This document shows, in pieces, positions 34,983 to 47,436 of a DNA stretch of 64,000 bases. This DNA is from Daphnia pulex (lineage: Eukaryota; Arthropoda; Branchiopoda; Diplostraca; Daphniidae). Each line of letters begins with the position of its first letter. Positions within the stretch are counted from its first letter, which is position 1. Position numbers and translations under genes: made by a program. Below the pieces are notes generated by a model. The model made no database searches. It was not told where the DNA came from and saw only the letters and a list, made by a program, of their open reading frames with translations. The stretch spans positions 868,001-932,000 of the forward strand of contig NC_060025.1 of NCBI RefSeq assembly GCF_021134715.1. The letters are read 5' to 3'.

Positions 34983-36565
34983 TTAAAATTGATCTAGAGA
35001 AAAAGTTCCTGACTGTGTTAGCTGATTTATTCTAGCGTTGAGTCTATCAATTTCTTGTTGCTGACGGCCAATCCGTCTCATCAGGGACTCTGGCCCACCT
35101 AAAAGTGCGAAGAATATCACAGTTTATTATAAATCAAAACCTCTAAGTGTCAAATAATATCAGCTTAATCGTCTTACAACACGAGAAATCTTCTAACGGA
35201 ATCGATTCGAAGGGACGTCCATCCGTGCAAATTCCGTTGTTAACTTGAGGCAGTATGGATGGATTATCACGCACGAGCCATGCAATATAGCAGCCACATA
35301 AGATCCTTGCAGCTAACGGGTTCATCCGTGTATCAGAACATTTGTTTATTGACATAATCCGCTTTTGAAAAACAAGAATGAAATTCTTTGCCTTACCTGG
35401 GCTCAGATTTACGACGAGACCGTTCGATTCGCTAAGCGGGCCAAGAAAAACTTCCTCTTTGAATTCCGTCATGTTTAATTTAAGGTTGATGATATCGTTA
35501 CCAAACATTCCTGTTTTATTTTTTCGACAAACATTTGTTGACCTCTTGTAAATATTTCATGACAAATTTTTGATTTGGATTCTATTTACCTTCTAAAAGA
35601 GCTACTTCATTGATTGCCTTAGAGCCGGAATAAAAACTCGCGTTGAGGGATCGCGACTGGTCTCTCGGATTGGGTAGAAGAATAGAAAGCAACGAGCTTG
35701 AATTCAATGCCATTGAAAATGTGTGCAGGTTGAAAGAGCCAGTCAAATTGGGGACAGCGGCAAAGTTGTTGCCTTCCAAATGCATCACTTCGATCGTCTT
35801 TTCGTCCGACACGAATTCGATCGAATCATCTTCGAGACTATTGCCAGTAAGGTCCAAATAAGTTAATTGCGGAAGCGAGGCACCTGGAGCTAATGTCATC
35901 CGTGAAAGACCTCTCTGAGTTGCGCCAGTCCATTGTTTTGGGGAATAAACGGTGAAATTCTTTAAACTTCCCAATGTCGGTATGTCGACGAGGCTCTCGA
36001 CGTGGCTGTCCATAAAGGCCAGTTTGTTCAATTGCCTGCAGTTTTTCAAAACGGCTGAATCGAATTGGCGGAGATTGCAATTGGAAAATGTCAAATCGCC
36101 AGTCAATCCGCATTCGCCAAAGCTGTCGGTGAATGCGTAGACGCTGAAAATCAAAATTCCCTGATTGACGTTGAACCCGTGATTGCATTTAAAACTGACG
36201 CTCGGGATTTGATTTCCCACCAGGAAATCGTCTGGCACATAACTGAACTTGTTCTGTGCGATACCATTTACAGCTAAGCTAACGATGAGACCGTAGGATT
36301 GGAAAAACATCAGCGAGCTTCTAACTGATTCGGGATCCTCGTAGGTAGCATCGCAGTCAATCTTAAAACCAGGACTTTCTGGGGTGCATCTGCAATAAGA
36401 ACTCGGATTGCCTGTGGTTGGGCAGGTAGGATTTTGCGAGTTGACACCTGTCGTCAATAGGAACGTCCCTAGCTGCGCAACAGCTAGATAATTAAAAACA
36501 CATTCTTCTAGAAAATTCAATTAAACTCTTCTACTTACAAATAGGAGGAGTAAGGTTTGCGTCAT
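34983..36565 (-). CDS. Secreted leucine-rich-repeat protein LRR4
   Basis: Exons 36565-36539, 36472-35590, 35510-35397, 35312-35178, 35098-34983; 424 residues. Signal peptide MTQTLLLLFLGTFLLTTG, N-cap NPTCPTTGNPSSYCRC, LRR block (LTYLDLTGNSLEDDS, IEVMHLEGNNF), C-cap ILCGCYIAWLVRDNP with GICTDGRPF, and a longer coiled-coil tail (LMRRIGRQQQEIDRLNARI). Exon 3 is one codon longer (114) than in LRR1-3, a length shared with LRR5. Intron 2 has a GTAAAT donor. The acceptor of exon 4 (CCCGTTAG) is inferred from the frame and homology. Confidence 0.84.
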
Positions 36566-37085
36566 TATCGGTAATGGGAATTATTCGAAAATGCAGAAAT
36601 CGTAACTAGATAATCAACAGAACTAGCCTTGCAAACGTGAAAGTCGATCTATTTATGCCCATCTTCCTCCCAGGTTTTCAATATCTAGATCTATATATAT
36701 AACTAGAATAAACTTTCGTATGAACATAAGCTTAAATAAATGTTTTTGAAAGTAATCTGGCTTTGACATATGTTAAAGCAGATACACATCAGGTACCCTG
36801 CCAGTATTATTTCAAGCATGCATTCTGTGGTTTGTTTGCCAACGTCAAAAAGATTTATTCCTTCACAATGTTTACACATTTGATCAATTGCGCAGTAGAC
36901 TGCGCTATCATCTAGATAATTTTCCCCATCTATTGTAATGGTAAAAGTTGGGATCTAATAATATACTGAAATGCAGATAATTGTTGCTGCGCGCCTTTGA
37001 CGTCTGGGCTTATTTCTTTTACACAACGCACATTTTTGATTGATTTGTGTTAAAGTGATGGACCAGGGCGTGTTTTGTCCGTAAA

Positions 37086-38447
37086 TTACTCAGCTAATAG
37101 ACGAGCTTTTAGGTCGTTAATCTCTTGGCGTTGACGACTAATCAGATTTACCAACGATTCCGTTGAACCTAGCGGATTTAAAGTGTTTTGAAAATACGTT
37201 ATGGATAAAAACGATATTAAATGTCTAGTTAGCCAATGTAACATACAGCAAGAAACATCTTCCAAGGGGTAGGATTCAAATGGCCGACCATCAGCGCAAG
37301 TCCCGGAGTGGACTTGGGCCAGCAAAGTAGGATTATCACGCACAAGCCAAGAAATACTACAACCGCATTCAATTCTTGACGCTGATGAAATAATTTAAAT
37401 AAGCGTCATTCATCAATTAACAAATTTGAACAATTCAGTAACTTCTATTTTATTTATTTATTTTTTGTACCTGGGTTTAAATTAATATTGAGGCCACTTG
37501 ACTCGACAAGAGGGTCGAGGAAAACTTCCGCTGTAAATTTGGTCATGTTCAATTGAAGGTTGATGACGTCATTAACAAAAAATCCTGACATTAACGAAGA
37601 GAGAAACATGTTAAACTCTCGTTTTAAAACCTTTTTAACACTTATTCATTGAAAAACAAATGTAGATATATACCTTCAAGAGCAGTTACTTCATTCACGC
37701 CATCAGCATTTGAATACAAAGTTGCTGTTAGAGACTGAACCTGTGATCTTGGATTGGGAAGTAGAATAGGCACGGACGAGCTCTGGTTGAGCGTCATGGA
37801 GAAGGTGTGCAAATTAAAACAATCGGTTAAATTGGGTACGGAGGCGAAATTGTTGCCTTCCAAATGCAGCTCTTCAATTACAGTTAATTGAGACACGAAT
37901 TCAATCGAATCGTCGTTCAAACTGTTTCCGGTAAGATCCAGATAGTTAAGAAGAGGAAAAGATGCGCCTGGGGCCAGTGTTATTAGTGAAAGACCTTGAT
38001 GAGTGGCTCCAGTCCAAAAAGTTGGGGTAAAGACAGTTAAGTTTCTCAAGCTTTCCAGCGTTGGGATATCGATGAGGCCGTCGACATGGCTGTTGATGAA
38101 CGCAATGTTCTCCAATTTATCACAGTTTTTAAATACGGACCCGTAGAACTGGCGTAGGTTACAGTCTTTAAACTTTACATTTCCGGTCAAATCACACTGC
38201 CCAAGATCGTCGTTGAATGCGTTAACGCTGAACGTCAACAGCCCCGAATTTACCGATTGCGAGTGGCTGCATTGAAATGTAACATTTGGAATTCGATATC
38301 CCGCAAGGAAATTGTCTGGTATGTAAGTAAAATACGCTTGGGTAATGTCATAAACCAAAAAAGAGACAACGGGACCGTAATTTGTCTGGAAGTAAACTAG
38401 GGCTTCCCTTGCTACTTCCGGAGTAGTGCCAGAATTATAATTGCATC
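37086..38447 (-). pseudogene. LRR5, 5'-truncated copy of the LRR family
   Basis: Exons 3-5 (37584-37471, 37381-37247, 37168-37086) and most of exon 2 (to 37674) are intact and in frame, with normal splice sites, a good C-cap (RIECGCSISWLVRDNP) and coiled coil (LISRQRQEINDLKARL). Homology to LRR2 stops abruptly at 38447, inside the N-cap: the rest of exon 2, the signal peptide and exon 1 are missing, and one base is lost at the edge so that an in-frame TGA precedes the homologous frame. There is no in-frame ATG before the LRR block. Either a pseudogene cut by a duplication breakpoint, or a gene that has taken an unseen upstream exon. The absence of internal stops suggests the loss is recent. 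Confidence 0.65.
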
Positions 38448-39588
38448 AACGACAGGTACCAAGAAATCAAGAATAGACATCTGCAGTTAATGTAACTAAT
38501 GAACAAATGGTTGTTTTAACGGCTATCTTGACAGTTTATTGACAAGAGACGGATGCGTTTAGCTGTATCATAACGAGAACTGATAATGTCGAGTCGACTA
38601 AACTAGTATACGTGACCGGTAACTAGATATGTGTGTTCATTTCTAAAGAAACTGATTTCAAAACTATTGGTGCAATCGCAAATAAAATTTTCTTGTACAT
38701 GAAAATCTCATGTAATTTCGGTGGGGTTAGAGGCCTAATATGAAATGGCTTACATATGCGGCCTCACGTTTTGCTCATAGCAACTGGAAAAACTAATAAC
38801 ATCCATTTAAAAAAGAAAGTTATTTCGTTTACGACGAAGGTTTACGAGGGCTGGCCATATGTGATGTCAGCAATCATTTGGCTGTTTATTTTGTTTGTTT
38901 TTCTTCAAAGCGTGTCCTTCACTTCTCCTTCAGATCTCATTTAAAAACATTTTGTGCGTCCTTTGCATGTATATCATAATCAGACTTCGAAAATTCAACG
39001 TTAGAGGTCTCTAATTTCCTTAGTAAGCAGACGATGATCTTGGTAACAGCCAATCAAATCAGAATTGAAGACAGAAAGAAGTTCTTCAATAACAAGTCGA
39101 TCTTAGTGGTATTTCCTCCCAGTTTGTCGTTTTTATTCATACAAGTTGCCTTTGTTTTCTACATTAATCATCATGGCTCACATCCGTCATTTTCTGCTCA
39201 AACATCAAACAGTACCAATTTCGACTATCCAACGTAATTTATTGGATACGAAACGTACATTTACGTATCTGATCGCATTATGACTTATTTTTACTTTTTA
39301 CTCTCCCCTTCTGACTATTGAAATCATTAGCTTGTTTTGTTAGATGTAAAATGGAGTATTTCGGAGGCTAGGTTAAAAATAGCATATTTCTGCTTTCGTT
39401 GTTATCGTTTCGTTTTACACAATGCAATTCTGCATTTTAGTGCTTAGTGTATTTTTTTATTGGTAGGTGGCGTTTACTTGCCGCCAAGTACATTTACAAA
39501 CACGACTGCTTTAAGTTTGTTATCTGTGTTGGTTAATTTTTGAAATTCTTGAACGAAGATTTCAGTGACTTAAGGTTGTTATGTGTTA
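38448..39588. other. Intergenic, no gene supported
   Basis: Between the LRR array and the dehydrogenase gene. Short frames only. Confidence 0.5.
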
Positions 39589-41338
39589 ATGCAATATGAA
39601 TTCAAACTTGTAAAGGGTTAGTATGGGAAGATTCAAGTTTACATTAACCCTTAATTATTTTTTAAAACAGGTATAGCTGGTAATAATGTGGACCAGTTTC
39701 GAAAAGTATCCACAAGCCGGGAGGTTCGTGCGACGGCAAACCATGATGAATCCACCAGCAGCCCTGTTCCTGTTGCAGAAGTTAAGAGATATGCAACAGA
39801 TTGTATGGTGAGTGTAGGAGTGAAAACAGAACATGCATCTGCCTTAGCTGACGTACTTGTGGCAGCTGATTATAGGGGTCATTACTCTCATGGATTGAAT
39901 CGTTTGGGTATGAAAATAAAATAGCCTACAGAGAGAGCTCATAATTAATTTTGGTTTTATTTTACAGAAATGTATGTACAAGATATATCGACTAAAATAT
40001 GTGATGGCAATGCTATCCCAACAATTGAAAAAGAAAAATTTTCAACAGCCCTTGTAAATGGACAAAATAGTCTTGGCCCCGTAGTTGGTAACTTTTGTAT
40101 GAATTTGGCTATTGAAAAGGCTAAAAAGCATGGAGTCGGATGGGTAACTGCAAACAGTATGTTTATATTTTTGTTGTTTTTGTTGATTACTTATCTTAAA
40201 CATTTAAAATTTATTTTGATTCGTAGATTCTAACCACTACGGAATTGCGGGCTGGTACAGCATTATGGCAGCAAACCAAGGACTCATGGTATTGAAATTG
40301 AATTTATAAAATATCAATGATAACGTTTATTTACTGATTTTTCTTCTTTATTTAAAGGGTCTCTCTTTCACCAGTACTTCTCCCTTAGTTGCGCCATCCC
40401 GTGCAAAAAATGTAATAAACTAATATGCTCACATTTTATTAAATTAATTTTGTTTTCATCTACAACAGGCTGCTCTTGGGACCAATCCTATTACTTTGGC
40501 AGCACCAGCTCTTAATGGAGATCAATTTGTTCTTGATATGGCAACTTGCACTGTTGCTGTCGGAAAGGTTTTACCTCTAATTAACTTCACACACTGGTTG
40601 TTCTTAATGTTAAACTAATGTCTGTTCTCAGATCGAGTTACAGCGGAGAAAAGGTCTTCCAATTCCAGAAGGATGGGCGATAGACAAAGAAGGAAAGATT
40701 ACAACCAACGCAGATGTTGCGATGAAAGGTTGCTTGATGCCCCTCGGAGGAGCGGAACAAACTTCCGGTTACAAGGGATACGGGTTAGCTGCTTTGGTTG
40801 AGATCTTTTGCGGAATCTCTGCAGGTATACTCACAGAAAAAGAAAATCGACTTAATGATTATCCATGTTTCATTACTCAATGGTTAGGAGCTACTTATGG
40901 ACCTAACATTAGGAGATGGATGGACACTAAGCGCAAAGCTAATTTGGGCCAATGTTTTATTGCTGTCGACCCAGAGTGCTTCGCTTCCGGTTTTGAAACT
41001 AGATTGTCCGATCTAATGTCTCACCTTCGACACATGGAACCGGTTAGTGAAGAAATCCTTTCAATTTCTAGCGGAATTTTGATTTGAGGTTGTATGGATT
41101 ATACCACACAGGCTGATCCAACTAAGCCCGTCTTGGTGGCTGGCGATCCAGAACGCGCTCACATTGCATTAGTGGATTCCGAAGGAGGGATCCGCTATCA
41201 TGTTAATCAAATTTCGGCTTCGGTAATTTCTCTCAACAAGTTGCCATTTGAACCTATACAATTTCATGAATTCTTTGTCCCTAACAGGCCAGCCTAGCTC
41301 AAAAACTCAACGTTAAGCCGATGAAGCATATCGCATAG
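39589..41338 (+). CDS. Ldh2-type malate/L-lactate dehydrogenase family protein
   Basis: Exons 39589-39616, 39671-39907, 39968-40156, 40227-40288, 40358-40411, 40469-40567, 40632-40824, 40888-41042, 41112-41222, 41288-41338; 392 residues. Motifs of the NAD(P)-dependent Ldh2/YlbC family (unrelated to classical LDH/MDH): VPVAEVKRYATDCM near the N-terminus, DYRGHYSHGLNRL, the SNHYG motif with the conserved His, LGTNPITLAAPA, TSGYKGYGLA and GPNIRRW. The family oxidises 2-hydroxyacids such as malate, lactate or ureidoglycolate; the substrate here cannot be told. The C-terminus MKHIA is not a peroxisomal signal. The first exon (MQYEFKLVKG) is the weakest part: a 54-nt intron with donor GTTAGT gives the only in-frame ATG. 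Confidence 0.85.
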
Positions 41339-41521
41339 TCTTTCAGAGTAATTCCGGTTTGGTAGACGTACAAGAAGCAAAGCAATACTGACGAAGTGGC
41401 TTAGTAGAACGTTAAAAGGCAAGTTTATAAATTGTTATGAGTACTTAAATAGTTTGTGTCGAAGATTTTGTATTAAACATTTGTTATCCCCCTTGTGATT
41501 AATTAATAATTTTTTCTTTGT

Positions 41522-43483
41522 TTAAACCTTATTACGCAACGAATCATAAATAGCCATAGTTTCGTCAATGTCAACGTAACATCCTTCCAAGTGACGAGAC
41601 ACGCGAGTCTCGTCAAATGATGTCCGCCCGTGTAGAACTCTCCGATTATTAAAAGCCAACAAATCTCCAGGCGCCATATGGAAAGCGAATTGCATCGATT
41701 CCGTGCGGATTTTCTCCGTTAACAGCTGAAAGATATCGTGAAAATTGAGCCAGGAACTTAACAAAAAAATAATAATTAACCACTCACGTGATAGGAATGA
41801 TAAAATGGTGTTATTAAATGTGTGGGTGCCTGAAGCGGACCCATAGTCCGATTATTGTAGTGGATCTCGGTTACTTCTCCATCGTGGTCGGTGCAGATTA
41901 TCGGCCAAGTTTGGGAGAATTTGACCTAGAAAAGAATTTGTTTTACTTTGATTTGTTTTGCTGGCGGAGACTAGGAATACTTACGCCATTGACGTTGATC
42001 TGGAATCGGACTGGAGTTGCCGATAAAATGTGAAAAGCAGCTGGTTCATTTTCTTTGAGCCAATTGGCAGCGCGAAATCCGTCAACGAGGAAGGACATAC
42101 CACCAGGATCACTACTACCACCCTTGGTGTCAATGGACTAAAGATTGTCAATTTGTAATCTCCGTCAAATCACACCTTTATATCAAATTCTTTAAAACTT
42201 TATACTCACTTTTAAACAATGTAGAAGCTGCATCCCGGGGCTCTTTTCGCGGTAATTCATGTCTGTAATGTAAAAAAGAAACATTACGTAATTTAGAAGA
42301 AGAGCTGATACATTTAAAGAAATTCTCGTCTGTTACCTGTGTGGTGATGAAGATGCGTTCCTGTATAAGCTAAGTGCTCTGGATCGGGCTCGGCCACCAC
42401 ATCGAAAGTAACTCCGTATGAGGTTTCCTTGACGTAGGCAAATCGTTTAACTACTTCGATTATTTTACCCTGTCAGAAAGGATTTGTTAAATTGGGGTCC
42501 AAGAATTCATTTTATGTAAGGTGAGTTGCTATTTTATTTTATTTATTTTTACTTTTGTGGTTGGAACCCCACGTAGCAATGCTGGAAAAGATGCACAAAG
42601 TAAAATTTTTTTCCAAGTAAAATTTTCTAAAATAGAATTTACCTGTCCCAAATCGATGAAACATTTCTAACCATAATGCAAGTCCTTTGTCCGACTCCAT
42701 GACCTCTGCATAAGATATTTCTGGCAAATTTTTCCAGATGGTCGTTCGGTCCCACAAGGTCAGAGGAGGTCGTTGACTTGCTGGTTCATCTTCGACCGGT
42801 GATGCAAAATTGTCTTCAATGAAACATCGACTGTAGCGCATGAGCCTAAACGTTTACAAGTAGAAAAAACTAACTTTAAAGTTCATTAACATCACTAGAG
42901 CTACAGCTCGCGTTGCTACCATTCTGGTTCGTAAACGGAGGCATGATTTTGTCCGTTTTCCGCCCATTCCACAACTAACTGACCATCAGAGTTAACGTTC
43001 AATCGCTCTGGTCTTATGTTTACATCAAGGGATGGCGTATCAATTAATTTTTGTTTTGTCGATTGATCAACGCACCGTGAACATTTACAATTGTCTCTGA
43101 GCTACGTAGATATAAAACACGTATGAGGGAAATTTACGGAAATTTAATGATAGATATCACCGTCGACGTTCATATAGTTTTCATAGGTGAAAGTATCCTC
43201 TTACCCAAATGTATTTGAAGTTAACCGTAGTGGACGGACTGTCGTCGAAGATGATTTTAGCAGATTGATGATGACCTCCAGGGACAACCGATAGAATACT
43301 CACCTTATTTTTGTGTTTTAAGCTAAATGCTTCATAATGACGCTCTATATTTTAAAAAGAAATGAATGAAGTTTCACAAACGGATAAGATTTCGTCTAGT
43401 TTACTTGGATAATGGGCTCTTAGAGATGAAATTCCTTGCCGTCCCGTGACAAACAAACTACGAGCAAAACTTGCAACCATCAT
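41522..43483 (-). CDS. Gamma-butyrobetaine dioxygenase-like (BBOX1 family)
   Basis: Exons 43483-43405, 43344-43205, 43101-42920, 42845-42643, 42581-42553, 42469-42337, 42262-42210, 42137-41985, 41925-41788, 41725-41522; 437 residues, all phases consistent. The N-terminal domain has the zinc motif RDNCKCSRC with a distal His (NHASVYEPEW), as in human BBOX1. The double-stranded beta-helix core has the iron ligands HTD (in HHHTDMNY) and the distal His of RRVLHGR, and the 2-oxoglutarate Arg in SRHLEGCY. BBOX1 makes carnitine from gamma-butyrobetaine; the sister enzyme TMLHE acts on trimethyllysine. The HLEG motif favours BBOX. The N-terminus MMVASFARSLFVTGRQGISS looks like a mitochondrial presequence, unlike cytosolic mammalian BBOX1. 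Convergent with the dehydrogenase gene, 183 bases between stops. Confidence 0.88.
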
Positions 43484-43545
43484 TTTTGTTTTTACCATAA
43501 GGAAGAAACGCACAACACTTTATGACGTTCTACGATTTCTATCCA

Positions 43546-43556
43546 TTTTATATATA
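43546..43556 (-). promoter_or_regulatory. TATA box of the BBOX-like gene
   Basis: The minus strand reads TATATATAAAA about 63 bases upstream of the ATG. Confidence 0.5.
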
Positions 43557-44295
43557 CCCGTGGGTTGACCCTGCTGGAAAGCGTTCCCAATCTACATCAC
43601 GTGATCTCGCAAGGTTGTTGCCCAATAGCTTCCACAAGGGAATTGGGAGTACTCGCGAGAGCGTCTTAGAAGAGAGAAAGCAAAGTGATAACAACAGTGT
43701 GCAACGTGCCTTGGGCTTTCCCAGTTTTTTTATTTTGCTAAATTCGTTGCTATGTTGCGTTTAAGGAGATTGTGCGTACTAATCCAAACACGTAAATAAA
43801 CCAGTTTTAACCAGCGCGCGCAAGTCAAGTTTCTGCTTAGGAGTTCGTTAACTGCGTTCTCAATCTGCTCGTTTATCAAAATGTAAACATGCTCTGATTG
43901 AGAAAAACCAACACTACCAAAAATAAAGTTGCCAAATTGTACTTGCGGAACAGACATTATAGCATTTCTACCATATAATGTTTACGAACAAACCGGTTTG
44001 CATGTCCAAACTCCTAAAATTTTCTTGTTTATCCTGTCGTTTGAATGGCCCTCTATTGAGAATATCGTAAACCAAACAACCCGCCATCTGTTGAAAACAC
44101 CGACACCAACTCGTAAATAATAAATTTCAAGAAAAAATGATCCATAGTGGCAGTCAGCAGACGAGAGACTAAATCGAGTCACAACTTGAAGGAGAGAAGA
44201 TTGGGAAGTAATCTGAGTCAATTTAAAAAAGAGAGGCGTTATTTGTGCGACAATCTTTTCTTAACCAGCAGTTGTGGAAACCTAAGAATACATTT

Positions 44296-45836
44296 ATGGT
44301 AAAATTAAATTCAGATTTTATGAATGATATTGTGTACTGCGTCGATTCAAACTATATCTGATATTCGTATTGAAATATTGACAGTCCTACGAACAGGAAG
44401 AGGAGGATCATTATGGTCCGGGCTATGAAGTAGGCTCATACACCAAGGATTACAATGATGGACCATACGACGGAGAAAATGATTTGAATTTGAATTCTAA
44501 TCCAGAAGGAAAGCCCAGAATCCTTCTAATGGGTCTTAGACGTTCTGGAAAATCATCAATACAGAAGGTGGTTTTCCACAAGATGTCACCAAATGAAACA
44601 CTCTTCTTAGAAAGCACAAATAAAATAGTCAAAGACGAGATCTCCAATTCATCATTTGTGCAATTTCAAATATGGGACTTTCCAGGACAAGTGGACTTTT
44701 TCGACCCAAATTTTGATTGTGAAATGATATTTGGTGGATGTGGTATGTAAATTTATTCAGTTAAATTAAAGTATATGCATTACAAACTTTTATTTTTTAC
44801 AGGTGCCCTTGTTTTTGTAATTGATGCACAGGTAAACTTGTTGATAAATACTAAATTACTTCTGAAAACTAAAGATGATACTTGAATTTTTAGGATGATT
44901 ATATTGACGCTTTAATGAAGTTAAACCTCACCGTGACACGAGCGTACAAAGTCAACCCCAATATTCGCTTTGAAGTCTTCATTCACAAGGTTGATGGTCT
45001 TTCGGATGACCACAAAATTGAGGCACAACGTGATATTCACCAAAGAGCTAACGACGAACTGATGGAGGAAGGCTTTGATTCAGTCAATTTGAGCTTCTAC
45101 TTGACTTCGATATATGACCACAGTATTTTTGAAGCATTCAGCAAGGTTGTTCAAAAGCTAATCCCACAGTTACCTACTTTGGAGAACTTGCTCAACATAT
45201 TTGTTTCGGTAACAATATTAATAAGTGTTTCTTTATTTTCACCCAATTAATACTTTTGGATTGTTAGAATTCTGGGATTGAAAAAGCTTTCCTCTTTGAC
45301 GTTGTCTCCAAGATTTATATCGCTACCGATTCTTCTCCAGTAGATATGCAAAGCTACGAATTATGTTGCGACATGATAGACGTTGTAGTCGATATCTCTT
45401 GCATTTACGGGTACTATATTTTTAAAAGATGTTAATCACATTTTTTAATTAACTCATCAACATGCATTTAATTTCCGCAGAACTAAAGAAGCTGATGGCG
45501 CCGCTTTTGATCATCAAAGTCTCAGTCTTATTAAACTAAATAATTCAACAATCCTTTACTTACGAGAAGTAAACCGTTTTTTGGCTTTAGTCTGCATTTT
45601 AAGAGAAGATCATTTTGCTCGGCAAGGTAATTCATTTGTTTTGAATTTAATGTTATGTTATTTAAACATTTTTGTTTATTGCATAAGGATTGATTGACTA
45701 CAACTTCGTCTGTTTCCGAAACGCCATTCAAGAAGTATTTGAAGTCCGTATGCAACTACAGCAGGCAAGCAACAACACAAATCCAAGCGTAGGTGATTTA
45801 CTCCAGCCCCTCAACAGTGTCGCATTGAAGGAATGA
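44296..45836 (+). CDS. RagC-D: Ras-related GTP-binding protein C/D (RagC/D)
   Basis: Exons 44296-44298 (ATG only, donor GTAAAA), 44385-44742, 44803-44831, 44894-45208, 45268-45410, 45481-45626, 45688-45836; 380 residues. GTPase motifs: P-loop GLRRSGKSS, switch [17 protein letters not shown] for guanine recognition; then the roadblock-type C-terminal half ([52 protein letters not shown]). Long stretches equal human RagC/D ([20 protein letters not shown]). RagC/D pairs with RagA/B on lysosomes and recruits TORC1 when amino acids are plentiful. The acidic N-terminus ([14 protein letters not shown]) is lineage-specific. Divergent from the BBOX-like gene and convergent with METAP1D (175 bases between stops). 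Confidence 0.95.
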
Positions 45837-45934
45837 ATTCCCACTTCTATTTTCTCTCTTTATCACTCATATTTTGTATCAATTAAATCTATGCTTTTTT
45901 ATGAGCGAAATGCTTTGCTTTACGAAAATAATTA

Positions 45935-45940
45935 AATAAA
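45935..45940 (+). terminator. Poly(A) signal of RagC/D
   Basis: AATAAA 99 bases after the stop codon, within the narrow convergent gap with METAP1D. Confidence 0.6.
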
Positions 45941-46010
45941 TAGTGCCTTGTTGTCAATATATAACAAAAAATTCTTCAAAAGTAAGGAGAGCTATGAATG
46001 TATGAACACA

Positions 46011-47436
46011 TTATGAAGTGAGCACTTCAACGCCATTTTCCGTTATGAGCACAGTGTGTTCAAATTGAGCCGCTCTGCTTCCATCAGATGTAATTGCTGT
46101 CCATCCGTCTTCAAGTATGATGCATTGATGACTCCCTTGAGCTATTGCAGGTTCGATTGTAAAGGTTTGGCCTGCTTTCATCTGCCCCGGAAAATGATTC
46201 CCTGTTGAAAACAAAATTAAAAAATTGCGCCAAAAAACCATAGTTTCTTCATACTGAAGTGATATATATCTGGAGCTCCATGGAAATAGGAGCCGATTCC
46301 GTGCCCTGTAAACGCCGGAACAACTCGGAAGCCATGTTTTCGGGCACAAGCGTCAATGACTGCGCCTTTAATAGTTGGACAGAATGGTTAACAACAATGT
46401 TCTGTCATCAGCGCAAGAGCAAAAAAACAAACAGACTTTCAATGATGTTGATTACCGATATTGTTATATGGTCTCCCCGGATGACATATTGCCACAGCTT
46501 CATCTAGGCATATTTTGGTGACATCCACTAATTCCTTTCCTTGTTCATCGACATCACCAACTAGGAAAGTCTCTGAAACGTCGCCGTGGAAACCGTTTAG
46601 ATACACCTATGGTACGAATTTCAATAAGTCTTCATTATTCGTATCAAATTGACGGAAAAAAAACACAAAAAAAACAATTTACAACTCACAGTGACATCCA
46701 CATTTATAATATCTCCATCAATTAAAGGTCTGTCATCAGGTATACCTAAGTTGGAAAATGCACAATAAGTAAAGCTCAAGCATATAATAGATATTAATTC
46801 CAAAATAGTACAAACCATGACACACAACATTGTTTACAGAGGTGCAAACAGACTTTGGAAATCCCTTATAATGTAGAGGTGATGGGTAAGCTCCGTGAGA
46901 GATAATAAACTCATACACACATTTGTCAATTTCCTCAGTTGTAGTTCCAACCTGTAAATCCAAACATACTGTTTAGATATATTTCTGTTTCAATCATGCC
47001 ATGTTACCAATTCGGCAATTCCTAATACATTCTTTTACCTTAACCAGCTCTTTTGCGTACCTCAGGGTATTTTTTGCAAGGCTACAGGATGCCCTCATGC
47101 ATTCTATCTGTGTGCTGGATTTGATCTCTGGTTGAGCAGAACTAGGGAATGTGCCATTTACATCATTTATGTACGGTGGCTTCACAATATTTGATGGAAC
47201 ACATCTTGGCTCCAGAACTACATGGCCTGGTTTCTTTATAACTTGGTAATTTCCGAAATTTTGATTTTTCCTGTTAAAAATGTTTAGTTATTTCTATATA
47301 TTTATCAGGTTTTAATGAGATAGCAAAAATACTTAAACCAGGAGATATTTCTTATATTCCGTTTTATTTGCATTAGGTTTTGTGACGATGAGAGTGTGCT
47401 ACCAAGTGAAGTAGCCCATAGTCTTTTAAATAGCAT
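46011..47436 (-). CDS. Metap1d: Methionine aminopeptidase 1D, mitochondrial
   Basis: Exons 47436-47339, 47270-47039, 46951-46816, 46745-46690, 46606-46456, 46365-46255, 46201-46011; 324 residues. The N-terminus MLFKRLWATSLGSTLSSSQN is basic and Ser-rich without acids, as for mitochondrial import. The pita-bread fold is complete: KPPYIND entry, YPSPLHYKGFPKSVCTSVNN, first metal Asp in INVDVT, second in FHGDVSETF, His in FTGHGIGSYFHG, Glu in FTIEPAI and Glu in QFEHTV, so all five metal ligands are present. The enzyme removes the initiator Met from mitochondrially made proteins. The first donor (GTTTAA) is non-optimal but the frame across it gives the conserved NYQVIKKPG start of the domain. Divergent from HAT1. 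Confidence 0.94.
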
